From Myxococcota bacterium (lineage in GTDB: Bacteria; Myxococcota_A; Bradymonadia; UBA7976; UBA1532): 39,595 bases of DNA. The notes beneath the pieces are model-generated. The model saw only the letters and a list, made by a program, of their open reading frames with translations. It was not told where the DNA came from and ran no database searches. Positions 7,020-14,295 of the stretch are shown here, piece by piece (the first letter of the stretch is position 1; every line of letters starts with the position of its first letter). The stretch is taken from positions 1 through 39,595 of the forward strand of contig JAKLJY010000076.1 of the NCBI GenBank assembly GCA_023150895.1, in the 5' to 3' direction. A program made the translations under genes and the position numbers.

Positions 7020-9434
7020 TCAACGCAGCGCGGCGAACGAAATCCAGTGGTCCTCCCAATGGTACGGGTCGGGCAGATCCTCCGTGGACGCCCAGGGACC
7101 CCCAATGCGCGGCAATGTGTCCCATTCGGGGGCGGGGACCTCCGCGGCGATCGCCGTGACGGCCGGCACGAGCCAGGTCGTCAGCAACGGTTCCAGCGCG
7201 GCGCGCAGCCCGGTCTCCGCGGGCCAGGCGGGCAATCCGTGCTCGACGAGCGTGGCATCCCACTCGCCGAGCGCGACCGTGGGTGACATCCGGCCGTCGG
7301 TGAGATCCATCCGCAGCGCGAACGCTGCGTCAAAGAGATCGATGAGAATCCGGGCCCAGAGAATCTCGCCGCCTGCACCATCGGGCTCGACGATCTCGAG
7401 CTCCAACTGGGCCAGGTGCAGATACGTGCCCGAGTAACCCTCGCCACCCAGGTTCGTGTCCATCGTGGCCGTCAGCGGCGAGGTCGCCCGAAACCGAAGC
7501 GTCGCCGCCGACGTCGCGCCGGATCCCGCAAACGAGGGCGAGAACACGGCGAGCGTCTCCTCGTCGAAGACGGCGACGTCCACCGCCGGCCGCGGCGGAC
7601 CCGAGTCGCACGCGCAGGTGAGGTCCGACCAGCGGCCGACGCAGCGGTCGCCGGGAGTGGCCGGCACGCAGGCATCGAGGTCGCCGTAGGTCGGTGTCGG
7701 GACGAAGTTCAGAAGCGCCGTGCCCGAGCCGACGGCCAGGACATCGTTGATGGTCCCCGTGGCGAGGTCATAGCGCAGATCCGCCGCGTCGAGCGTGCCC
7801 CAGGCGAGGAGGGCATCCGGCACGGCGGCGCTGCCGGGTGTCGGCGCCCAGACGGTCCTCCACGGCGCGCGGACGGGCGCGATGAGGTCGACCGCGGTCG
7901 TATACGGAAGCGCCAGACCCTGCTCGATCTCCGGTGACGTGGCCGGCGGCCGTTCCCTCGCTGCCTCGACCGTCCACTGCAAGTCCACCGCGATCCGCGA
8001 CTCGTGGCCGATTTCGGCCGGGCTCAGGACCTCCTCGACGGCCATGGGCAGGCGGTGCTTCGGCTCGGCCACCGCGAAGGCCGCGGTAAACACGTTGGCG
8101 GCGGCGGCCTCGAGCCCCATCTGCGCGTATTCGTGGTGGGTCGCCAGGGCCTCGTCCGCGCAGAGGCTCTCGTCGTCCGGCCATGACGTCGCCGTGACGG
8201 TCACGCCGGGCATCGCACCGCGCACGTCGAGATCGCGCGCATCGGCGGCGGGTTCGACGGTCAGCACGTGGAGTTCGGGGACGACGGTGCCGACGAATGG
8301 GACGTCGTGGCAGGTCGTCACCGCGGGATCGACGGACCGGTTCGGCACCGGGCCGGCGCTCGAAACGCCCAGGCGATCCGCCACGAAGGGGTTGAGTTCC
8401 AGGTCGAATGACCCGTCCCGGAACTGCAATCGGCCAGAGAGCACGATCTCGGTCGAGGCCGTGAGGTCCCCGTGCGCGGTCGCAACGACGAGCGTGTCAT
8501 ACGCCGGTTCGATGGTGGCGTCCCGCACCTCGCCGCCCGAGATCGTTTCAATGGTCGTCGTGAACCGCGTCACGCAGAACTGCACGTCGGCGTCCGTGGC
8601 AGGGGGGAGGTCCCAGATGGGGAAGGGCACGGCCAGGGCGATGGTGGCCCGGAGGTACCCTGGCAGCCCCAGCTCCAGCGAATCCATGGCCGTCTTGAAC
8701 ACTGCGTACGCCGAGAGCATGGCCGACACGTCGGCGTCGAGCGCTGCCCGGACGTCCGCCGGCCAGGTGTCCGCGGGCAGGCAGATCTCGGGGCCGGTCA
8801 GTTCGGGGAGGAGGAGGCCGTCGGGCTCTCCGGCGGCGTCCTCGAGGGCGAGCGCCATCGCGTCGTCGAGCGGCAGAAACCCGGCCGGCGGCATCAGCGC
8901 GACGAGCGGCGTGACCAGCGCGCCGAGAAATTCGGGTCCGAGGAGCACCTCGGCGCCCCCGGGACGCGCGCCGGGCCACACGTCGAAGGGGGTTGGGTCC
9001 GCCCCCCCGTAGTGGCGCAGATCGTAGATGGGCGTGCGAGCGCGCGCGACGACGGCGCCGGTCGCGGCGTCGGAGAGCTCGACCAGGACGGCCCGGAAGA
9101 GCCGGTAGTCGTCGTCCAGCCAGGTCGGATAGGGGTGCGTCGGCGGCGCGGAACCGACGGTGCCCATGAAGCGCGGGTGGACGACGTGCAGGGCTTTCGT
9201 GAACGTCGAGGTTCCGACAGCCGCAGGCGTGAACGGCGTGGTCACCCCGTCGATCGTCAGCGTGTAGGAACGCGTGGTGTCGAGGTCGAACGCCCGACCG
9301 GTCACGGTGATGGCGTCCGTCCACTGGAGGATGTCGTAAGGGGCGGGCGTGGTGATCTGCAGGCGCTCGGCTCGGCCGGCGGCCGGGGCGAGGAGAAGCA
9401 GGCACAGAAGACGGCTCAGATGGTCGTGACGCAT
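7020..9434 (-). CDS. Large secreted protein of unknown function, Ig-like N-terminus
   Basis: This 804-aa exported protein has an ATG at 9434 with AGGAGGG about 10 nt upstream. Residues 1-23 are a signal peptide (Leu-rich core, AGRA before the likely cut). Residues ~25-130 look like an immunoglobulin-type or bacterial surface domain (ITTPAPYDILQWTDAITVTG, a phrase used for Ig-like 'attack' domains). The rest is beta-rich without recognised motifs. It contains several scattered Cys, including a cluster around residues 610-640 (DACVPATPGDRCVGR, then TCACDSG) that may form disulphides in the periplasm. There is no lipobox and no C-terminal membrane anchor. The 288 bp between its stop and the SnoaL-like gene show nothing else. 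Function unknown. Confidence 0.82.
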   Translation of the reverse strand: MRHDHLSRLLCLLLLAPAAGRAERLQITTPAPYDILQWTDAITVTGRAFDLDTTRSYTLTIDGVTTPFTPAAVGTSTFTKALHVVHPRFMGTVGSAPPTHPYPTWLDDDYRLFRAVLVELSDAATGAVVARARTPIYDLRHYGGADPTPFDVWPGARPGGAEVLLGPEFLGALVTPLVALMPPAGFLPLDDAMALALEDAAGEPDGLLLPELTGPEICLPADTWPADVRAALDADVSAMLSAYAVFKTAMDSLELGLPGYLRATIALAVPFPIWDLPPATDADVQFCVTRFTTTIETISGGEVRDATIEPAYDTLVVATAHGDLTASTEIVLSGRLQFRDGSFDLELNPFVADRLGVSSAGPVPNRSVDPAVTTCHDVPFVGTVVPELHVLTVEPAADARDLDVRGAMPGVTVTATSWPDDESLCADEALATHHEYAQMGLEAAAANVFTAAFAVAEPKHRLPMAVEEVLSPAEIGHESRIAVDLQWTVEAARERPPATSPEIEQGLALPYTTAVDLIAPVRAPWRTVWAPTPGSAAVPDALLAWGTLDAADLRYDLATGTINDVLAVGSGTALLNFVPTPTYGDLDACVPATPGDRCVGRWSDLTCACDSGPPRPAVDVAVFDEETLAVFSPSFAGSGATSAATLRFRATSPLTATMDTNLGGEGYSGTYLHLAQLELEIVEPDGAGGEILWARILIDLFDAAFALRMDLTDGRMSPTVALGEWDATLVEHGLPAWPAETGLRAALEPLLTTWLVPAVTAIAAEVPAPEWDTLPRIGGPWASTEDLPDPYHWEDHWISFAALR

Positions 9435-9600
9435 GGTTCGGGTTCCCTCCTGAGGCGATGCCACAGCAAGGCCCGTTCCAGTCGTTTCAGCCCCGGATGG
9501 CCCAAGCATGACCGAAGCGGTCAACCCCGATTGACACCGGCCCGCCGGGCGACAGGAAGGCAAGACACCGGCTCGGGGGTGCCCACGCCGTCGCACGTGC

Positions 9601-9915
9601 TCAGTCGGGCGCCGGCAACCACGTCCGGCCCGCGTCCACGGACCGGCAGCATCGCACCGTCGTCTCGACGGCTCCGGAGCCGACCTGCCTGGTCTGCGTC
9701 ACGCGGACCTCGAGGCCTGCAACACAGGGACTTTCCTCCCAGGTGAACCCGTAGAACTCGTCGTGCGCGCTGTGAAACGGATGATTCGACCAGACGCCGT
9801 CGAGCCCCGTACACACACGCGCCACCCCGTCCGGGTGGACGAAAACAAGCTCGACGTCGAGGGTGTGACCGGTGCGGAGTTCGTAGGGCATGGGGCAAGG
9901 CGCATCGTACCGCAC
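9601..9915 (-). CDS. Small hypothetical protein with four or more cysteines
   Basis: An open frame of 104 codons starts at a GTG at 9915; an internal ATG at 9891 would give 96 residues. The text looks coding: a beta-rich pattern (LDVELVFVHPDGVARV, FYGFTWEESP) and conserved-looking Cys in VCTG, SPCV and RCCRS, ending WLPAPD. No signal peptide is obvious. It lies 75 bp downstream of the membrane-anchored protein gene on the same strand, so they may share a transcript. Neither start has a strong ribosome binding site, which lowers confidence. I do not recognise a family. Confidence 0.5.
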   Translation of the reverse strand: MRYDAPCPMPYELRTGHTLDVELVFVHPDGVARVCTGLDGVWSNHPFHSAHDEFYGFTWEESPCVAGLEVRVTQTRQVGSGAVETTVRCCRSVDAGRTWLPAPD

Positions 9916-9990
9916 TTCGAGCGCAACGACAGGCCACCGGGCCGGGACGGCGGGCCGCCCCGGGGTCGACGGCGTTGCCGTCGCGCGACC

Positions 9991-11016
9991 TCAGAGCCGG
10001 CGCAGCCAGCGCACCGCACCCGTGGCGTCGTCGAAGGCGATCAACCACTGTTCGTACCAGAGCAGCGCGAGGCCATCGAATCGCCAGACCACCCGCTGGC
10101 AGCAATCCGGCGCCACGTCCAGGGTCGTCTCCCAGCCCTTCGAGGCGGCGTCCGCACCGCGGGACAGGTCCCACCGCGTAACGCGGATGCCGGCCCGCTC
10201 GCGATCGAGCGAGGTCTGCGAGACGACGTAGCCGGTCGTCGTGTCCACTCCGCCGTCCAGGCTGCGGACCACGGGCACGACCGGCTCCAGGTACTCGGGC
10301 AGGCCCTCGACCCGCTTCTCGAGCTCGGGGGCGCCGCGCGGATCGCCGGCCCGGGTGATGTCTTCGAGCGCCTGGCCCTCGGCCGGCAGCGCCCGAAGCT
10401 CGAGCGTCTCCGGCGCCAATGCCTGGAACGGACCCGAGTTCAGGCGGAACAGGAGTTCGCGGCCGCCGACCAGGACGGGGCTCGAGCTGGTACCCCGTTC
10501 GATGAAGAGCCCCGGGCCCAGGACCGGAAACCGGGAGACCAGGCCGCCCCAGTCGAGCTCGTCCGCGAGGGTGGCCGGGTGCACGGCGTGCAGACTCTCC
10601 GCGGGCGCCGTGCTGACGATCCAGGCCTTGCCGGCACCGGGGAGCAGCGCACGAACGACCGTGTCGACGTACTCGAAGCGCAGGAACACGGGCGCATAGT
10701 GTCGGCGCGCGACCCGCTCTCCGTCCGTCGCGCGGTAGCTCGTGAGGTGCGGATAAGCCGTCGTGCTGACGGAGCCGCGCTTGTCGCCGCGCTGCGTGGT
10801 CTTCTCGGAGTGGCCGGAGACCACCACGTGGACGACCCCGTCGCGCAGAACGGGCACGGCGCCGGTCACGGCCTCGCTTTCCGCGCGCTCGCTGGCCCAG
10901 TAGGTCGTGCCCAGCCAGATGCCGATGCCCAGGATGGGGAGGCCCAGCAGGAGGAGCGGCGCGAGGCATCCTCGGCGGTTCGTCGGCGTCGGAAGCTCGT
11001 CGCTCGGATCGTGCAT
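9991..11016 (-). CDS. Membrane-anchored PA2928-like protein of unknown function
   Basis: This 341-aa protein starts at the ATG at 11016; a TTG at 11052 in the same frame is possible, but neither has a convincing ribosome binding site. Residues 17-40 form one strong transmembrane helix (CLAPLLLLGLPILGIGIWLG), preceded by a short Pro/Thr-rich cytoplasmic stretch. The remainder should face the periplasm and is beta-rich, with repeated phrases about values and comparisons (GKAWIVST, VVSQTSLDRER, WRFDGLALLWYEQWLIAFDD) that suggest a small beta-propeller. Its length and layout resemble proteins annotated as the PA2928 family, which have no assigned role; this link is from memory and unverified. Adjacent Cys (DCCQR) near residue 310 may form a disulphide. 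Confidence 0.75.
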   Translation of the reverse strand: MHDPSDELPTPTNRRGCLAPLLLLGLPILGIGIWLGTTYWASERAESEAVTGAVPVLRDGVVHVVVSGHSEKTTQRGDKRGSVSTTAYPHLTSYRATDGERVARRHYAPVFLRFEYVDTVVRALLPGAGKAWIVSTAPAESLHAVHPATLADELDWGGLVSRFPVLGPGLFIERGTSSSPVLVGGRELLFRLNSGPFQALAPETLELRALPAEGQALEDITRAGDPRGAPELEKRVEGLPEYLEPVVPVVRSLDGGVDTTTGYVVSQTSLDRERAGIRVTRWDLSRGADAASKGWETTLDVAPDCCQRVVWRFDGLALLWYEQWLIAFDDATGAVRWLRRL

Positions 11017-11103
11017 GGGCCGATCAAGAGACGCTCCATGGCCGTGCCGCAAGTCCCGCGTGCAGGTTCGCGCTCAGGCCACGCGCCCGCGCGTCCGCGG
11101 GGC

Positions 11104-11955
11104 CTACTGCAGGCAGACGCTGTAGGCGCTGTTGTATGCGCTGGCCGGGTGGAAGGTCGTGATGCCCTCGAAGCAACTGGTCCCGTCCACGCCGTAGCCC
11201 ACGAAGTCCGCGACGGCGCCATCGACGTCGAAGTAGGTGAAGCTCAGCTGGTTGAGGGCCGGGTTCTGGCTCCAGCTGCCCCAGTAGCCCGGCTCGCCGA
11301 GGCTGATGGTGTTGTCGGCGTGAAACACATGCTGATGCGTCGAGATCGAGCTGGGGAACAACGTGCACTGGAAGAACGAGACCAGGCCCGTGCCCGTGCA
11401 GTGTTCGATGTCCGCCGTCAGGGGCCCGCCATTCTGCGCGAGGGCGCCCTGAATGTCCGTCGGGAAGGTGCGCAGGCTGGGCACGATCGCGGCGGTGTTG
11501 TTGTTGGGGTCGAGATCGATCGGGTTGCTCGAGGCGGCCGCCGGCATGGACAGGCTCGCGCTGCTGACCGGCAGCGCAATGTCGAAGAACACCGCCTTGC
11601 TCTGGTTGCGGCGCACCGTGCCGAGCGAGCAGGTCATCACCAGCCCCGCCACGTTGCACGCGGCCGAGCGCGCACCGAGCGTGCCCATGACGTAGACCTG
11701 CGGGCTCGTCCGGGAGCTCGGCAGGTTCACGGTCACCTGCACGCTGCTGGCGTCGCGGTTGCCGATGTTGGCCACCGTCAGCGTGTACCGCCCCTGGGCA
11801 TAGACGTCCGTCTGCCCGGCCGGCGTGGCCACCGTCAGACGCAGGTTCGGGCCGTTCGGGGCGGCCTCCGCACCCGCCGGGACGAGCGCGGCGAGGGCGG
11901 CGAGGCAGGCGGGCGCAATGGTCGAGAGGGTCAGGGAGGCGAGGTTGGCGGACAT
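11104..11955 (-). CDS. Secreted DUF11/CARDB-like domain protein
   Basis: This 283-aa exported protein has an ATG at 11955 with GGAAGGA 8 nt upstream; the frame extends to 12033 but that part is not protein-like. Residues 1-32 form a signal peptide ending GAEA. Residues ~38-155 match the DUF11/CARDB style of immunoglobulin-like domain: PNLRLTVATPAGQTDVYAQG, then YTLTVANIGNRDASSVQVTV, a CxxA...CSLG pair, and DLDPNNNTAAI at its close. The C-terminal ~120 residues are a separate beta-rich unit with a paired Cys pattern. These domains usually serve in surface structure or adhesion. An 88-bp gap separates it from the next minus-strand gene. Confidence 0.82.
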   Translation of the reverse strand: MSANLASLTLSTIAPACLAALAALVPAGAEAAPNGPNLRLTVATPAGQTDVYAQGRYTLTVANIGNRDASSVQVTVNLPSSRTSPQVYVMGTLGARSAACNVAGLVMTCSLGTVRRNQSKAVFFDIALPVSSASLSMPAAASSNPIDLDPNNNTAAIVPSLRTFPTDIQGALAQNGGPLTADIEHCTGTGLVSFFQCTLFPSSISTHQHVFHADNTISLGEPGYWGSWSQNPALNQLSFTYFDVDGAVADFVGYGVDGTSCFEGITTFHPASAYNSAYSVCLQ

Positions 11956-12019
11956 TCGTGGTTTCCTTCCGGGGGTTGGTTCTCGTCTTGCCGGCGCCGT
12001 GCCGGTCACGCCTCCCAAA

Positions 12020-12316
12020 CTATCGAGGCTCAATTTCTTCTATTACCCCCAGCTTTCTGGGGGGGCGTTCGGGCGGTTCGAGGGCGCCCGGGAAAGACAC
12101 ACCGAGGACGGCCGCCGGCACCGCCGCATGCCGGAGGTCCTTCTCGCGCTTTGCGCCCTGGTGGACCCGGAGCGAAGCGACAATCAGTTTGTGAATCGCG
12201 GAGCGCTCCGCCGTGGGGACGCAGGCCTTCTCGACGAGCCCGTCGCCGAGCAGGGCGTCGAGCTGAGCCGAGACAATGCGCGTCTCGAGGCCCGCCTGGT
12301 CCGATTCAAGTAGACG
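12020..12316 (-). pseudogene. C-terminal remnant of a GSU2403-type nucleotidyltransferase-fold gene
   Basis: On the minus strand about 95 codons read as the tail of a nucleotidyltransferase-fold protein: QLDALLGDGLVEKACVPTAE, then the diagnostic AIHKLIVASLR and AKREKDLRHA. These phrases are typical of GSU2403-family proteins, where the PTAERxAxHKLIVA segment follows the nucleotidyltransferase core. The core itself, with its catalytic Asp pair, is absent; the frame upstream (to 12550) is unrelated and lacks protein character. I therefore read it as a decayed 3' fragment. It lies just beyond the end of the fibronectin-repeat fragment, so both sit in one degraded stretch. Confidence 0.6.
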
Positions 12317-12582
12317 CGCAGCGGAGGTCCTGCCGATGCAGCGAGTGCCCGACATCAGGACGCCGTGATGTTCGAGATCTCGCGACTGGGCCGCGACGGA
12401 CGGTCCGGAGATGTCGTCCCCGTGCGGGCTGTCCGCTGTGCAGCAAATCTGTTGCGCAATGATTCTATTGCACGCCCTTGCCGCACGGACGGCCCGACGG
12501 GTGTCGGGTTCGCCCGCCGCGCGAGCGCGCGTCGGGGGCGACGCGCTCATCGACGAGGTGGGGGATGCTGCGCTCGGAGACC
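12317..12582. other. Degraded spacer without recognisable gene
   Basis: This part of the 822-bp interval between 11955 and 12778 holds nothing I can support as coding. It contains a locally AT-richer patch at 12440-12475 with GCAAT (12456-12460) and ATTGC (12467-12471) as a short inverted repeat, which could be a relic promoter. Confidence 0.5.
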
Positions 12583-12752
12583 CGCCTCCGGCCCGTCCGA
12601 CGCCGCGGCGAGCTGAACGGCGGCGTTGTCCGCCTCGTCGTAACTCGCCAGCGCCACGCGTTCCGTCGTTTCGGCCCGCAGGTCCGACATCACGACCGTC
12701 TGTGCGGTCCCGGCCGGCCCCGAGGCGTAGTTCAGGGCCACCGGGGTCGCGC
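12583..12752 (-). pseudogene. Degraded copy of a fibronectin repeat from the giant protease gene
   Basis: Read on the minus strand, this fragment gives GPAGTAQTVVMSDLRAETT and VALASYDEADNAAV, which mirrors the protease's repeat at about 16432-16640 (GPAGTAQTVVISGLRAET, VALSSYDEADNAAV). By eye the nucleotides agree at roughly 84%. Relative to the full copy, 54 bp (16451-16504, 18 codons) are missing exactly in frame. No start, stop or flanking repeat accompanies it. It is therefore a displaced, mutated partial duplication in the same orientation as the parent gene, 1.5 kb beyond that gene's 3' end. Confidence 0.75.
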
Positions 12753-12777
12753 CGGGGTCAAGCGCGGGGCGCGCGAA

Positions 12778-13308
12778 TCAGAGCGGCGCGGCGCGCTCTG
12801 CAGCGCTTCGCAGGCGGTCGAGTGCATCGAGGACGCGGCGAGTGAGTTCCAGGCGCGCCCCGAGGACGTCCGGTGGGGGGTCGTGTGCAGCATCTGCCGG
12901 CGCATGCCGCCACTCGCCCTCGACCTGCCACGGGTACTCCGAGTTGGGCTCATCGGTCCGGGCCCCGCTCCGGGCTCCGGGGGTCTGCGACAGGAGGTCT
13001 ACGACTGCCGACCTGGTTCGGGTATCGAAGAGCCGCGCGAGTTCCGGATGGTGGGAGCGATAGCGCAGGAACGCGCCGTCACGCTCGAGGAGAAGGCGGA
13101 GGTAGCGATCAGGTCGGTGATCGAGCCGCGCGTCGCGGCGGTTGAGGATCAGGTAGCCCTTGAGCGCCTTTTCGACGGTTTGGGCGCAGAGGGCCGTGAC
13201 GTGACAGGCGACGTCGGTCGGGCGCATCGGCTCGGGAGCGGACTTCAGAGCCTGGGCCGTCCGCGCATCGCTCCGAGCCTGCCTGAACCAGGGAGAGGCC
13301 TCCGTCAC
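12778..13308 (-). CDS. HEPN-domain protein
   Basis: This 176-aa protein starts at GTG 13308, whose bases overlap the preceding gene's stop (GTGA), a sign of translational coupling. The N-terminal half is a HEPN four-helix bundle: WFRQARSDARTAQAL, then ALCAQTVEKALKGYLI, the classic Q-x-x-EKALK helix. The C-terminal half has a long tail with EYPWQVEGEW and a final helix (ARLELTRRVLDALDRL). The R-x4-6-H ribonuclease motif of toxic HEPN proteins is not evident, so this may be a non-catalytic or atypical member. HEPN proteins commonly act as RNase toxins or partners in defence modules. It is the third gene of a tight three-gene cassette. Confidence 0.85.
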   Translation of the reverse strand: MTEASPWFRQARSDARTAQALKSAPEPMRPTDVACHVTALCAQTVEKALKGYLILNRRDARLDHRPDRYLRLLLERDGAFLRYRSHHPELARLFDTRTRSAVVDLLSQTPGARSGARTDEPNSEYPWQVEGEWRHAPADAAHDPPPDVLGARLELTRRVLDALDRLRSAAERAAPL

Positions 13309-13682
13309 AGGCCGAGCGCTTCGCGGACCCGGCGGCCGCCGTCGCTTCCGGCTTCGAAGACGACCGACGGTTGCCGGAGGGCTCGGATGGCGTCATCGTT
13401 CCGTGCGACCGCTCCGAGTACCTGCCCCGGGCTCCCCAGCACCAGCCGAAGCGGTCCGGCAAGCCGCAAACGTGCTGATGGCTCATAGTCGGTGGACAGC
13501 AGGCCGTCGTCGTCGTCTCCAGGGAAACCGTCGACGACTTCGAAGAGTCCGACGCCGAGCGGATCGTCAATCTCGAATCGGACCGCAAGGAGCAGCGGCT
13601 CGTCGGCGCGCACGCGGTGAGCTTCGACGAGGGACCTGACGGCGCTGTTCTTCAGTGCCTGGATACGATCTTCGAGGGTCAT
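13305..13682 (-). CDS. Unknown 125-aa protein coupled to the HEPN gene
   Basis: An ATG at 13682 is preceded by GGAG at a suitable distance. The stop overlaps the HEPN start, and the previous gene ends 20 nt upstream. The protein starts with a helix (LEDRIQALKNSAVRSLVEA) followed by a strand-rich part (PLLLAVRFEID, GLFEVVDGFPGDDDDG, SARLRLAGPLRLVLGS) and a final helix. The acidic loop DDDD and the phrase LFEVVDGFPG look conserved. There is no signal peptide or membrane segment. I do not recognise a family. By position it could be the HEPN partner (antitoxin or adaptor), an inference from gene order only. Confidence 0.75.
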   Translation of the reverse strand: MTLEDRIQALKNSAVRSLVEAHRVRADEPLLLAVRFEIDDPLGVGLFEVVDGFPGDDDDGLLSTDYEPSARLRLAGPLRLVLGSPGQVLGAVARNDDAIRALRQPSVVFEAGSDGGRRVREALGL

Positions 13683-13702
13683 GAGGTGTTCTCCAGCCGT
13701 CG

Positions 13703-14215
13703 TCAAACGGTAGCCGGTTCGCCCCGACCCGGCAATCGGAGGGTCCCACGGCCGTCGAGCCCGAGCTGCGCCAACCCCTCGCCGAGAATGGCCGCAAAGA
13801 GCGCCCGATCGTCATTCTCGCGCTCCACGTCGCTTGATGGCGTCGCTGGGAGACACTGGAACCTTGGTCCGTCATCCGGGCTGAATGCGTCGAAGTCGAA
13901 ACCCGTGAGCGTTCGACCCGGCGGAGGCAGCAGCAAGTCCACGAGCGACCGGGCAACCAATTCATGGTGTGACGTCAAGACGACCTGCCGCCCGGTCGCC
14001 TCGTGGATCAGTTTCAGAGCGGTGGGATCAGCTGCGGGACCACGTCGCAGTACGAAACAGAGCGACGAGGGACGCTCGTGCTCGGCGTAACACCGGGCTT
14101 TGCCCGCATGTTCCCGGTCGGCCCCCGCGGGTCCGAGCGCGACGCCTGTCCGATCCCCAGGCGAGAGGTCGAGAGTCACGGGTTTGCCGGGTCCGATCGT
14201 CGCGAATCGCGGCAT
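13703..14215 (-). CDS. Unknown 170-aa protein, first gene of the HEPN cassette
   Basis: An ATG at 14215 is preceded by GGAGGG, a good ribosome binding site; the frame runs open far upstream inside the protease gene, but only this start makes sense. The protein begins with a beta-rich stretch (FATIGPGKPVTLDLSPGD), continues with CYAEHERPSSLCFVL and a helical ATGRQVVLTSHHELVARSLVDLLL, then an acidic FDAFSPDDG and a C-terminal helix (DDRALFAAILGEGLAQL). The two Cys flank a strand. No known domain is evident to me. It lies 80 bp after the giant protease stop, so it may be read through or have its own promoter there. Confidence 0.7.
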   Translation of the reverse strand: MPRFATIGPGKPVTLDLSPGDRTGVALGPAGADREHAGKARCYAEHERPSSLCFVLRRGPAADPTALKLIHEATGRQVVLTSHHELVARSLVDLLLPPPGRTLTGFDFDAFSPDDGPRFQCLPATPSSDVERENDDRALFAAILGEGLAQLGLDGRGTLRLPGRGEPATV

Positions 14216-14295
14216 GGCCCCCTCCGCCAGAGCCGCATCCGAAATCGGGGAACGTGGCGTTCGAGGCCCGCCCCCACGACCCCCTCCCCCCCCAC

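Noticed and set aside
11086-11101. CCCGCG-CGTC-CGCGGG hairpin just after the DUF11-type gene stop as a terminator
   Set aside because: The stem is short and no T-run follows on the minus strand; such stems are common at this GC content.
12478-13488. A 336-codon plus-strand frame opposite the HEPN genes
   Set aside because: No domain or start signal; the minus-strand genes have coupled starts and a HEPN signature.
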